The notes under the pieces were generated by a model that did no database searches, was not told the origin of the DNA, and saw nothing but the letters and a program-made list of their open reading frames with translations. Both the position numbers and the translations under genes were made by a program. From Pyrenula massariospora (taxonomy: Eukaryota > Ascomycota > Eurotiomycetes > Pyrenulales > Pyrenulaceae): a stretch of 64,000 nt of DNA. The DNA is taken from positions 1,860,001 through 1,924,000 of the forward strand of contig JAGFMI010000004.1 in the NCBI GenBank assembly GCA_021030905.1, read 5' to 3'. This document shows, piece after piece, positions 1-9,971 of the stretch (the stretch's first letter is position 1; each line of letters opens with the position of its first letter).

Positions 1-142
1 TAGATATATTAGGTCTACCTACCTAGGCAATATTACATTCCCTTTCGCTACGAATGAGACTGCGGGAGCATCAGCGGCAATCTAGTGAAACAGTGCGAAT
101 TGTTTAGGACTTGCACAGGTGAGAATCGCTGTCTTTTAGGCC

Positions 143-883
143 TCATGAGCCAATTTCGACATCAATCCACACTGCCTTGACAGTCTCCGTGTAAAAGAGG
201 CCCATGTCATTCTCCTTCCGGAACGACACATCTTTAGGCTTTGCAATAACTCTCGTCTCACCTACTCCAAGTTCTTTGCCCTTCAAATCTTCATCGTCTG
301 CCCTCCAGCCACCCTTAAAATGACTCGTAGACCTAGTGGGATCGTATTCTTCCTGAAGAGTTCCAACTTTCTTTCGCAGCCACGATGACCGTCCAGGTGA
401 TTCAGTACCCGCAGCTGGCATAGATTGTGTGGCGGTGATATTCAAGGTGGTCTGCGATGGGTCTTTTACAGTGCCTTCTAACGAAGAGATACGATCCTTT
501 ATCGAAGCTTCCAAGCCCCTAAGGACTGGTATTTGCAAACAAAAGCGCGATTGGTAGTCCTCATCTTTCAATCGGATGACGTGAGTAAGGGTCGTTGACG
601 AAGGTACGCCGACAATATTTTCCTCTGAGACGAGGTTTTGGTCATGATCAGAGGGAATCAATACTAAAGTCAGTTTGAAAATACCGTCCAAGAGTTGTGT
701 GACCAAGAAAGGCTCAATGTATTGGCGACAGATCTCTTGCACGCGACGATTTCGTGCGGCGTCGACTGCGGTCTGAAGTCTTGATGTGTGGTGCTGTTGT
801 TGGGCTACGCAGGCTGTAGAGGCGATCGCTTCTTCGTAGGATGGTGCTTGTTCTTCAGGCCACTTGCTATTCAATTTCGACAT
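143..883 (-). CDS. Conserved fungal protein of unknown function with an N-terminal PSYEEAI motif
   Basis: Single-exon frame of 246 residues starting at the ATG whose complement lies at 881-883. The N-terminus has a short proline/tyrosine motif (APSYEEAIA, residues 13-21), similar in form to the PPxY-like motifs at the start of several conserved fungal proteins. The middle (about residues 55-135) is a plausibly folded segment with alternating hydrophobic stretches (IEPFLVTQLLDGIFKL, then LVLIPSD) ending near a helix-like LRGLEASIKDRIS. The tail (from about 150) is polar and probably disordered until a final short strand-like end. There is no signal peptide or membrane segment. I recognise the overall layout from uncharacterised ascomycete proteins but no function. 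Transcribed away from the flotillin gene, with a 1.2 kb gap between them. Confidence 0.7.
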   Translation of the reverse strand: MSKLNSKWPEEQAPSYEEAIASTACVAQQQHHTSRLQTAVDAARNRRVQEICRQYIEPFLVTQLLDGIFKLTLVLIPSDHDQNLVSEENIVGVPSSTTLTHVIRLKDEDYQSRFCLQIPVLRGLEASIKDRISSLEGTVKDPSQTTLNITATQSMPAAGTESPGRSSWLRKKVGTLQEEYDPTRSTSHFKGGWRADDEDLKGKELGVGETRVIAKPKDVSFRKENDMGLFYTETVKAVWIDVEIGS

Positions 884-2082
884 AGTTGAAAGGAATGAAC
901 AGTTGGAGATGTTCTGAGCGATAATCTCTGTCGTGTAAGAGGTCGTGAACTATACAATGTAGTTGCTATGGCCAACGTGAGTCGTGAATATGGCGCCTGC
1001 ATACACAAACAAGGTGACGTAAAAAATATGTTGGCTTTTCCTCATCCCGCTTCAGGCTGGGAATTTGGCACCCCGTGACTATCAAAGACTGGTTGATGAA
1101 TAAGGGCGCAGAGCTGATCAACAAGTCCGACTTGGCGGATAGACGGGAAAGTAGTCGTGGATTGGTCGAAACAATCAGAAAGATTTTGGAGCCAAGGAAA
1201 AAGGTGGCTATGGCGACCGTGAAGGGAATGGCCGAAGGGCCAAGGGAAATTGTGTAGGGTTACCTTGCATTTGGTTGAGGCATTTTGCTTTTAAGGTGGC
1301 GGCTCATCTTGAGTTTCTTCTTTAAAGCTTCACTAGTCACGAGGCTGAAAGGCAAGGCATAACTTGGTGGTTGGCTGTCGCAGGGTGCCGTGGAAACGAG
1401 GTCCGTAGCCTCAGGAATCTCCGCTAAGAAATGCTGGGGCCGATGGGGGGGCTAAGCCAGGTATCGTCTAGCTCGGCGAGGCTGGCAAATCCTCTTACAA
1501 GGCTGAATTGGTGCCTTTTTCCGTCTTCTAAGAGCCGCACTTACGTAGTATGTGTTTTGTGTGCATGCCCAAGCCGCAATCATACATTTTAAGGCAATGC
1601 GCATTATCAACAGCTATCTTCTTGAAGGACTAGTGGCTTCTGGTACCACCTATCACGTAGCCGCCCGACCACGTCTCGTGTTCCATTAAGATAGGACAGA
1701 TTCACACCGCTCTACCGAGATGTGAGGGGTGATGCTCTTCTACCTGTTAGTCACGAGGCGTCTCAGCCTCACTTGCCAAGGCTGTTGGGCCGGTGTCGAG
1801 CGATATGTGGTTCAACCAGTCTTGCGACATGCAAGGGCCGTCTACGGCCTTGAGGATGTCTCTCTTGCGGCTAGAATTGTGGCTGTACCTGCCTGCCATC
1901 CCGTTCCCAAGGTCAAATCTGGAATAGTGCAGATAAACTGCGTCCACGCGGCTGTGTGGCCGCTATATATTTATTTACTACCGCTATCTTTCTGTCCTTT
2001 GAATTAATACTACTCTTTATCTTACTTTCATTAGGTCACGAGTTATCATACAGACGACGAACTCCATACCGCCCGGATCATC
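884..2082. other. Intergenic region between two divergent genes
   Basis: About 1.2 kb with only short open frames (1075-1257 from a GTG, 1729-2007), neither with recognisable content. The right end, roughly 1980-2082, is pyrimidine-rich with a possible 3' splice site (a CAG at about 2051-2053), so the flotillin transcript may have a 5'-UTR intron. Otherwise nothing seen. Confidence 0.5.
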
Positions 2083-3498
2083 ATGACGGGCATATTCTGG
2101 TTTAGTATCGCCGAACCCCATGAGTATTTACTCATCACTGGTGCCGGCATTGAAGATGTGCGCATCGCAAAGAAAGCACTCATTAAACCTTGGCAGAAAT
2201 GCGCACGCATATCCATCGCTCCCTTCGACTTCTCGCTCAATCTGCAAGCGATGACGATCGAGAAGCTCCAGTTTGCGTTGCCGGCTGTCTTCACTATTGG
2301 TCCTGATAATGAAATGGAAGCACTAAAAAAATATGCCCTCTTACTCTCAGGCAACCCCGAAGGAAACTCCCATCAACGGGATACCATTATGCCGGCCAAG
2401 CGCAACCATGTTCAAGATATAGTGAAGGGCATCATTGAAGGCGAGACACGCGTCATTGTCTCTGGGATGACGATGGAAGAGATCTTCAAGGAGCGGCAAA
2501 TATTCAAGCAAAAGGTCATTGACAATGTCCAGAACGAGCTCAACCAGTTTGGACTGCGGATCTACAATGCCAACGTCAAGGAGCTCCAAGACACTCCGGG
2601 ATCTGAGTACTTCGCCTTTTTGTCGCGTAAAGCCCATGAAGGTGCTTCAAATCAAGCCAGAATCGATGTCTCTGAAGCTAGGATGCGAGGCGAGATCGGC
2701 GAGGCTGAGAAACGCGGACGGACAAAGCAGGAAATATCCAAGATCGATGCCGAGACGGCTGTTCTAGAGACCAAGCGCAAGAGTGAGAAAGCCTCCGCGG
2801 ACGCCGAGCTGACCAATCGCCAGACAGAGCTTGACATGCACATCAAGCTTGCACAGATCAAAGCACGACGCCAGGCTGAGGCAAAGGACGCCGAGTTGCA
2901 GAAAGACGTTGAGACTAAGAAGGCGGAAACTGAGCTTGAGCGGTTGAGGGCTACAGATGTGACCAAGTCCAAGATTGCGAAGGAAACAGCAGAACAGAAA
3001 GCCGATGCGGCGTATTACTCAGAGACAAGAGCTGCAGACGCGAATCAATACTCGCAGAAACAAGAAGCAGAAGCCGTCTACCAACGCCAACTGAAAGAAG
3101 CCGACGCAGCCTTCTATACCAAGAAGAAGGAAGCGGAGGGTATCGCAGCAGTAGCAGAATCGTATCGTGGACTGGCAGATGTATTGGGCGGCCCGCAAGG
3201 CTTGCTGCAATATCTCATGCTGCAGGATAATACCTATGAGAAGCTCGCCTTGGCCAACGCCAAAGCTGTCAACGGTCTCCAGCCCAAGATCACCGTCTGG
3301 AATACGGGAGCGGAAGCCGGTGGCGATTCAAGTGCGCCGATTCGGAATCTGTTCCAAAGCCTGCCGCCACTTTTGAGCACGATCAATGACCAGACGGGGA
3401 TCAAGCCCCCAGGCTGGCTTGCTAACATGTCGGATGACAAAGCGTTTGCCTCGAAGCCGCGACAGACAAAGGAAACAGGCATCAACGGCGCTCATTAG
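2083..3498 (+). CDS. Flotillin (SPFH/band-7 membrane scaffold protein)
   Basis: Uninterrupted 471-residue protein. Residues 1-190 form the SPFH/band-7 domain, recognisable from ITGAGIEDV, PWQKCARISI, FDFSLNLQAMT and the IIEGETRVIVSGMTMEEIF stretch. Residues about 190-370 are a long Ala/Glu/Lys-rich coiled coil with repeated EA-type motifs, the flotillin domain used for oligomerisation. A shorter C-terminal region follows. Fungal flotillins have this length and start, with the N-terminal hydrophobic residues sitting on the cytosolic leaflet rather than spanning the membrane. In filamentous fungi these proteins mark sterol-rich plasma-membrane domains behind growing tips. The ATG at 2083 is favoured because conserved sequence starts within about ten residues of it. 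Neighbours are unrelated. Confidence 0.93.
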   Translation: MTGIFWFSIAEPHEYLLITGAGIEDVRIAKKALIKPWQKCARISIAPFDFSLNLQAMTIEKLQFALPAVFTIGPDNEMEALKKYALLLSGNPEGNSHQRDTIMPAKRNHVQDIVKGIIEGETRVIVSGMTMEEIFKERQIFKQKVIDNVQNELNQFGLRIYNANVKELQDTPGSEYFAFLSRKAHEGASNQARIDVSEARMRGEIGEAEKRGRTKQEISKIDAETAVLETKRKSEKASADAELTNRQTELDMHIKLAQIKARRQAEAKDAELQKDVETKKAETELERLRATDVTKSKIAKETAEQKADAAYYSETRAADANQYSQKQEAEAVYQRQLKEADAAFYTKKKEAEGIAAVAESYRGLADVLGGPQGLLQYLMLQDNTYEKLALANAKAVNGLQPKITVWNTGAEAGGDSSAPIRNLFQSLPPLLSTINDQTGIKPPGWLANMSDDKAFASKPRQTKETGINGAH

Positions 3499-4907
3499 TG
3501 AGGGGACGGATTGGCAAGGCTGATGCCGAGGCGTTTTGGACTGACAACTGTTTCCAGGTTAGCACTTTTGAGTCGATGCTTTCAATTATACCCTGGTGCA
3601 ATATTGACAATAGATTGTGATGTAGTAGTCCAGAGAATCTTCGGAAGCTTCTCTTAGCATGTTTCTAGAAATACCATTCTCTTCCAACAACATTGAGAGC
3701 CGCGTAGATCCCCCTGGTGAGAACGTGTAAACACGTTCAACTTCCTTTTAGATTCTCTAATTAGACTTCGAAGCCACTCGCTTTTTTCCTTTAAAAGTGA
3801 AATTGTTCTCTCAAATGTCGTTACTGCACTCCAGTCAACCAGCCCTGTGACCTGAAGATCGTCGTTCATAGGTGCATTACAAGAAAGCTAGGTCCCATTA
3901 CAAGTCAGGATCTAATCAGTCGTCAAAATCCTCATGATTCTAACTGCTTATCAGCTTGTGGCCCCTCTTGCTGAGATTTACTTCTTGGTAAAGGTCTTTG
4001 CGTGTTAAGACTACATACATTGACAGACAATGCGGGAAAAGTGCACAGTTTAAGAGCAGCGTGAGAAACCATCACCAAATGCGCATTCACTCCTGCCAGC
4101 CCGGTCGAAACCTTCGCGTCTTTTGTCCAAGCGAAACAGCCTGTTCCTTTGCCTCCCCCTCCCAACCCTGCCTATCGACCTACCTAGCCTCCCTTCGCTC
4201 AGCTACCTCTCTTTTGTTATCCACACTATCGAGTAGCTACCTCTGAGGATACATTTTGCATCAGTCAGTCGCCTAATAATAGAGGGCAAGAAAGAATTGA
4301 AAAGCGATATCGCGATATGTAATCCGCCGGACGCAGTGTTACCCACGATAATGCCTTTTTGGTTGTAATTGCCATTGGCTCATGGAGCTTCCTCTGCCCC
4401 TAAGTCCTTCACCGTCAAGCGCCACAGCCCGTTTAGTGGAATGGGCAAGCATTTGCGAACCCGGCATATCAAAGCCGAGCGCCCTCCATAATCTCACTGA
4501 CAATTCTTGACTTCGAAGGAGCATGCAGAGTATGTGTAAGATCGGCTAAGTCATCAGCCGAAGGATTCTACATCAAGTCGCCTCTTAGCATCGAAAGTGG
4601 TTTTCGATGAGCCGTGACTTTGGCTGAAAATAGCCCTATAAGCTTCGTTGATCGATGATCTAGCCTGATGTCACATAAAAGTTTCCAGTTTGAGGAATGA
4701 GATTTGTAATTGCTAGATTGGAAATTTGCGGAGATATACTACTCCGAATCATGCTATGTACCTGAGTCCCATCATCGCCTACTGTCAATCGCTTTAGGAC
4801 AATTGCCAATTCTACGATCACGTCCGTTGTTCCCGTGCCGAAGATATATACTGTGAACGAGAATAATTCACTTCGTGATCTCACTTTGCAAAGCAACAAT
4901 ACAAAGT
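3499..4907. other. Intergenic region with a pyrimidine-rich tract
   Basis: No convincing gene. Around 4140-4250 the + strand is strongly C/T-rich (runs of CCTCCC, CTACC), the kind of tract often found in fungal promoters. The short antisense frames at 3654-3869, 4339-4524 and 4660-4986 show no family features. Confidence 0.5.
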
Positions 4908-6370
4908 ATGGCGAAACATTTCCAGCGGCCAGTTCGTATTGTGAGATTTCCGTCACGCATCTATATAGGAGCATATTGACAAGCATTACAGGCCATCGTG
5001 GGCTCTAGTGGGTTCATTGGACAGTACCACTTACAGCATGTCCTCCAAGAGAAAGATTCTGGTAAGCTGAACGAGAAATCTCTAGACCAAAGGCCACTGA
5101 CTCTTCTTGGTAGAGCTTGCCGCACTCGTGTAAGATCGGCATACAGTGATATTAGCAAAGTACTGACCTTGTGAGTGATACTGCTTCCTCAGTGGCAACA
5201 ATTGCGAGACAGTTTGGCGTACCGCATTTCAAAAACATTGATGAATTCTTGAAGGCCTACAAGTCAGGCGACCTGGCAGTTGATGGAGTCATACTGGCTA
5301 CGCCTACCCAAACCCACGTTGCCATGGCTCAATCTTTTGTGGACAGCGGCCTCTCACTCCTCATCGAAAAGCCTCTATCTACGACGAGTAGAGATGGAAA
5401 GAGCCTGTTAGCATTGTCAAAGCAGGACACCAGGGGCATGTATATGGTTGGACACCATCGACGGCACAGTGCATACGTTAAAGCTATTAAGCACGTTCTA
5501 GACAAGAAGAAGCTGGGGGACATCGTTGCCGTTAATGGAGGTGAGTTCCAGCACTCAGATCATTGCGCTATATTTCTAATCGCAATAACAGTTTGGGCAG
5601 CGCGCAAGAACGATGCTTATTACGATGTCCCGTGGCATACGCAGATCGGGGCTGGTGGGGTGGTATGGAAGTTCTGGCACGGCGGAACCCTGCTCTGATG
5701 CTGACATTGGACTAGATTCTGACAAATGCTATTCACGACTTTGACATGCTACAATACTGGTTAGGTGATATTGCAGAGGTTTTTGCGATGGAAGGGCGGA
5801 AGGAACGGCCGCACGCTGTTGACTCAACTACTCAACTCATTTTCAAATTCTCCTCCGGTGTAGTTGGGTCATTTTTGCTGACCGAGTAAGGCGAAACTTA
5901 CACCCTTAGGATGTATAAGGCATGTACTAACTATCTTGTAGCATAAGTGCCTCTCCTGTGTCATGGGAAGCTGGAACTGGGGATAATCCTGCTTTTTCTT
6001 CTACCGGTCAAGACTTTCTCACCATTTTTGGAACGAAAGGTTCTATTAGTGTACCTTCACTGTAAGTCAGCGGCGCGTTTCTTTTGTTCATCATAATCAG
6101 ACTTACGTTTCAAGGATTCGTTATCACTATGACGACAGACCAGACAACGAGAAGAATTGGAATTTTCCACTTCAGAAGGATCTAAGCGCAAATGATACGG
6201 TGGATGGCATTCCCGCTTTTACGCATCAACTAAAGCACTTTATCGCTGTGGTTCGACATGAGGTGGAGCCAAATTGCTCCGTAGAAGACGGCCTGAGAGC
6301 AGTGCTTGTCACAGAAGCCGTGTTCAGAAGCTTGAAACTGGGAAAGCCTTCTTTAGTGGAAAAGCTTTGA
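4908..6370 (+). CDS. Gfo/Idh/MocA-family NAD(P)-dependent oxidoreductase, eight exons
   Basis: Proposed exons: 4908-4940, 4992-5061, 5114-5129, 5176-5540, 5592-5659, 5716-5885, 5942-6061, 6115-6370; 1098 nt coding, 365 residues. The N-terminal Rossmann nucleotide site (IVGSSGFIGQYH) is read across intron 1. The family EKP signature (LLIEKPLSTT) and the catalytic-region motif HDFDMLQYW follow in order. Exon 3 is only 16 nt but encodes ELAALV, which completes the second Rossmann strand before DTASSVATIAR. Known family members oxidise or reduce sugars, inositols and related polyols. The substrate here is unknown. Position next to a 3-dehydroshikimate dehydratase and the quinate regulators suggests (inference only) a role in cyclitol or quinate-type catabolism. 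A model starting at the GTG at 5171 would lose the nucleotide-binding motif. Confidence 0.87.
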
Positions 6371-6668
6371 AGGCGGGTTGTATTGGCTATAGATATACGG
6401 ATGAAAGCTATGATTAAACCCACAATATTTGATCTAAGTGGAAAATTATGACTCACCGCATTAGCCACATTTCCCACTAAATGATCGACTCAATGGTAGC
6501 ATGACGTCTACGGCAAGCCTTGAAACTGTAGCTTGGTTCTTCCTCAAAAGGTTGGTATACGATTGAATTAGTATCTAGCTCTAATCATGATGAGGGAGAT
6601 GATCTTACACATATTTCAAAAGGGTGATGGATGTAAGATGTACCTCCGTGTTGAACTTTTCTGATGGA

Positions 6669-7733
6669 TCATTGTCGTTGCACGGATGAGTTCCATGCTG
6701 TATGGGGCTTTTCTGATGCGTGCTCTATAAATGCAAGAAACTTTGACCAGGAAATCGCAGCCCTGGTAGCTAATTTGCCCACCATCTCCTTATCGGTCTG
6801 ATACAAGGATTTGTGGAACACCTCCATGCTGACCCAGCCCTTCCAACCCATCTGTACAAATATAGCCTGACAGACTCGCTCGATAGGTAGATATCCACCG
6901 AGATCTGTTTCGAACGGGTATAAGCGGGCGTTCCTAGACCAACTCATCCTCGGCTTTATTCCCTCCTCAAAGAGCGGATGGCCCGGAACAATAGGCTTAT
7001 TGAGCCGTTCGGCATCTCCAATTTGAACATAAAAAATCTTCTCTGGATCGACTTCTCGCACTAGTCGTTTAAGCGACCTCTCTAGGTCTTCCTCACAGTT
7101 CTCAGTCAGACCTGAAGGTGCAGAGGGATCGGCCCAGACCCGGCCTGCAATATGGAATGCATCTAAGCACAAACCAAAATTTGGCAGATTGACTTGCTTT
7201 GCAATGGCCCAAGTCTGATCCCAAGTATCGAAGTAGTGTCCCCAGGAGACTGCTTCGTAAGCAAAGCGTATGGGTGGCGATTGTTGCAGGCCTAGTTCAG
7301 CAGCAGTTTTCAGGTCCGTCACGACACGTTCTAAATCACCTGTGGTGCCATCCGATCTGAAGTTTGTTGGGATTTGGATGAGATCTGTGTCGAGTACCCG
7401 GCAAAGCTCAAACCAAAATTGCAATAAATCGAACTTTTCTTTTCGTTCAGCTTCATGTAAGAGACCTTCAAAGTTCGTAAAAGGCTGTAAGCAAACAACT
7501 GTCACATGCAGTTCTTCACAGACTTCGTGAACTCGTTGTGCGGCTTCCAGCAATGCTTTGTGAGACGCTGCGCTTTTCCGACCTTCGATCTCGCAAGCAT
7601 ATGATTCCAAGCATTCGAAGAAGATCTCCACCCCTGAGAAATCTGCAGAAGCCGCTCTTTGGATCTTTGTGATCAGTCCATGGCCCGCTGAAGAGCGACC
7701 AAGAGAAATAGTAGCAATTGCGTTACGGAGCAT
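6669..7733 (-). CDS. qutC: 3-Dehydroshikimate dehydratase (TIM-barrel, quinate catabolism)
   Basis: Single exon, 354 residues, close to the size of fungal QutC/Qa-4. The enzyme converts 3-dehydroshikimate to protocatechuate, the exit step from the shikimate/quinate intermediates to the beta-ketoadipate pathway. The fold is the xylose-isomerase-like TIM barrel. The start (ISLGRSSAGHGLITKIQRAA, then GVEIFFECLE) matches the fungal family. Four metal-ligand positions appear in order: Glu in YEAVSW, Asp in LCLDAFH, Gln in YVQIGD and Glu in SMEVFH, the Glu-Asp-Gln-Glu set known for AsbF/QuiC-type dehydratases. It converges with the upstream oxidoreductase (298 bp between stops), and the divergent QutR/QutA pair lies 2-5 kb to the right. 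Symbol assigned by family and context; an unrelated sugar isomerase is less likely. Confidence 0.85.
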   Translation of the reverse strand: MLRNAIATISLGRSSAGHGLITKIQRAASADFSGVEIFFECLESYACEIEGRKSAASHKALLEAAQRVHEVCEELHVTVVCLQPFTNFEGLLHEAERKEKFDLLQFWFELCRVLDTDLIQIPTNFRSDGTTGDLERVVTDLKTAAELGLQQSPPIRFAYEAVSWGHYFDTWDQTWAIAKQVNLPNFGLCLDAFHIAGRVWADPSAPSGLTENCEEDLERSLKRLVREVDPEKIFYVQIGDAERLNKPIVPGHPLFEEGIKPRMSWSRNARLYPFETDLGGYLPIERVCQAIFVQMGWKGWVSMEVFHKSLYQTDKEMVGKLATRAAISWSKFLAFIEHASEKPHTAWNSSVQRQ

Positions 7734-8612
7734 GTCTGCCGATATTGATGTTAGTCGATAGAGCGTTGAACAGTGTCCTTGTCAATGTCTACTGGCACGG
7801 TCTCGTGCAATTGGAGACACTGACATTCCGCCCAGCATCTGCGAGTCGACTACATGTCTCATGTAGCCCATTGCGTGGGATGTATTGAAGGAATTAAAAT
7901 CGGAGTAGTACTTTTCCGAGCGTTCCATAGGGGCTGTTCGCGCTAGACCGCTCTGAGACCTTCCATCTGACCGAACCCCTAGTAAATCCACCGTAACTCT
8001 CGGCCTTTCCACCGGAGTAACACATTTCCTCCCAGTCTGGACGGAATAGCGAAGCTCTCGAATCCTTCAGTATACAGACCACTTGATGATAAGTGCTGAC
8101 ATATCCGCATTCGATAATCACAGATCCGTCATTCTGGTGTCTCGTCATTTTTCGCAGCCATCGGATAGATCCCCTAAACCGAAACTATGCTTACAAACTT
8201 TATTGTGATGACTTTAGGTTTGCCGCTCTTCTAAAATTGCTCTAGCTACGGTGGGTCTCTTAGACTGAGAAGTAAGTTCACAGGAGGGGTCGCAGATCCC
8301 GGACGTGGGTACTTGGAGTTGGAAGATGCTCAGCTAGAATCACCGATATATAAGAGGCTGGCGGTGCTTCCATGGGGAATGCTCTTATGATGTTTAGAAG
8401 ACTTGAAGATACAATATTTAAGACTAGTAGTCTAAAATTGAGAGTGACCCTTGACCGACTGTAGACAACCTAAAATCTGACTTCCTAGAATCATTTGGGG
8501 CCCGGCTTAACCCCCTTGAAAGTCAATAGAAGTGGTGAACCGAGCGGCTAGCTACTCAAACAATACTGCCACACAATACCCAGCTACCACTCACCCGCTC
8601 ATCTATCTTACA
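7734..8612. other. Divergent intergenic region
   Basis: Shared upstream region of the dehydratase (minus) and the alpha/beta hydrolase (plus). Small minus-strand frames at 7782-8012 and 7894-8148 have no recognisable content. I looked for the palindromic QutA/QA-1F site (GGRTAARYRYTTATCC type) and saw no good match. Confidence 0.5.
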
Positions 8613-9386
8613 ATGTCCAAGCCCACCATCCTCCTCGTCCCCGGCGCCTGGCACACCCCTTCCGCCTTCTCCCCGCTCACTGCCTACCTAACCCAGCACG
8701 GCTACACCGTCGAAGGCATCCCCCTCGCCTCCGTCAACTCCTCTCCACCCCAGCCCAACTTCGACGCCGACGTCCGCGCCATCGCGTCGACCATCAGCAA
8801 ACACGCGGACCACGGCTCCGACGTCATCGTCCTCTTCCACTCCTACGGCGGCATCCCCGGCAGCTCCGCCTGCAGGGGCCTCTTGAAGTCTGATCGCGAA
8901 GCCGCGGGCAAAAACGGTGGGGTCATGCGCCTAATTTATTGCTCCGCGTTTGCTGTGGATGAAGGCGTATGCCTCATGGACGGTCTCGGGGGGCAGCCGC
9001 TACCGTGGTTCGATTTTGCGAGTGACGAGAAGACGTTGATGCCCAAGACGCCCGTAGAGACGTTTTACAATGACATCGACGACAAGGGGGTGTTGGACGA
9101 GTTGGTGAGTGGTCTCAAGCCGCAGAGCTACGGCGCGTTTTGGAGCAAGAGCACGTATGCGGCGTGGCGGGATGTGGAGAGCACGTTTGTGGTGTGTGAG
9201 AGGGATGAGGCGATTGCGGCGCAGGCGCAGCGGGAGATGGTGGTGAATGCGAAGAAGTTGATTGAGGAGAAGGGTGGGAAGGGGAGGATGCAGGAAGTTA
9301 CGGTGGATGCGAGCCATAGTCCGTTTGTGAGTCGGCCGGAGGAGTTGGGGAGGATTGTGAGGGGTGTCGCGGGGGAGGAAGTGTAG
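8613..9386 (+). CDS. Alpha/beta hydrolase, AB_hydrolase-type (EstC/salicylate-esterase-like)
   Basis: Protein of 257 residues from the ATG at 8613; an upstream in-frame GTG at 8532 would add 27 residues without conserved content, so it is not favoured. The N-terminus reads PTILLVPGAWHTPSAF, the oxyanion-hole loop of this hydrolase group. The nucleophile elbow is FHSYGG (Ser in a HSYGG context) and a late DASHSPF supplies the likely catalytic His. No signal peptide, so probably cytosolic. Many fungal paralogues with this layout exist and the substrate cannot be told. The first half is very C-rich on the coding strand and the second half G-rich. Lies between quinate genes but may be unrelated to them. 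Confidence 0.85.
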   Translation: MSKPTILLVPGAWHTPSAFSPLTAYLTQHGYTVEGIPLASVNSSPPQPNFDADVRAIASTISKHADHGSDVIVLFHSYGGIPGSSACRGLLKSDREAAGKNGGVMRLIYCSAFAVDEGVCLMDGLGGQPLPWFDFASDEKTLMPKTPVETFYNDIDDKGVLDELVSGLKPQSYGAFWSKSTYAAWRDVESTFVVCERDEAIAAQAQREMVVNAKKLIEEKGGKGRMQEVTVDASHSPFVSRPEELGRIVRGVAGEEV

Positions 9387-9971
9387 TGTATCGAGGTTGT
9401 TGTATGGGGTTCGGCAAGAGGCTTGAGGATGAGAGGCTGAGTGGGATTGGTGCGGATGAATAGTTATAGGAATCTGAACATGGACAGTGAGGATGTAGCT
9501 TGTATTGAAGCAACCTTTAAAGATAGTCCGAAGAGATTTAGTTCTGATATCAGCTTTCTGCGGATGATCTTCGTTCATACCGTGTCTTACTGCCATAAAT
9601 CGTGGAAAAGGCCGGTTTAGAACGGATCAATCATTCTTGCCCCGTGGTTGTGTGCACGCCTTATTCGTAGGTCTAGTATCTTCTGCAAACAAAGACGGCT
9701 GTGCAGATGTATGAAATGCCCCTAGCTTATAAACTATGCACTTGAAGTGTAGATCTGTGGTTGTAGCACCAAATCCTACGAAAAGGGGTGGTAGCTGCAT
9801 TTCTATCTCGCTCGCCGAGTTCGAAACGGTCTTAAGAGGCTTTGTCTGCGTCGAATATGTGTATTCAGCTGTGATCATAGCCTTATCATAGTAGATGCAC
9901 AGACCGCAGGAATAAGGACAGGCTTGCATCATGAATGGGGTGGCCATCCTGTTAGTTCAATGTTGTGGCTC
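9387..9971. other. Intergenic region between convergent genes
   Basis: Holds the 3' ends of the hydrolase and QutR transcripts. The minus frame 9000-9596 is antisense to the hydrolase gene and looks like a composition artefact. The 9627-9947 minus frame has no family features. Confidence 0.5.

Noticed and set aside
1075-1257. 60-residue plus frame starting at GTG
   Set aside because: Non-ATG start, short, no recognisable sequence.
5171-5698. Oxidoreductase gene model starting at the GTG at 5171 and ending at 5698
   Set aside because: This frame reads through two introns and lacks the nucleotide-binding N-terminus; the eight-exon model explains the whole family length.
9000-9596. 198-residue minus-strand frame overlapping the hydrolase gene
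   Set aside because: Antisense to a conserved hydrolase; composition (His, Pro, Leu, Arg runs) is what a G-rich coding strand gives in reverse.
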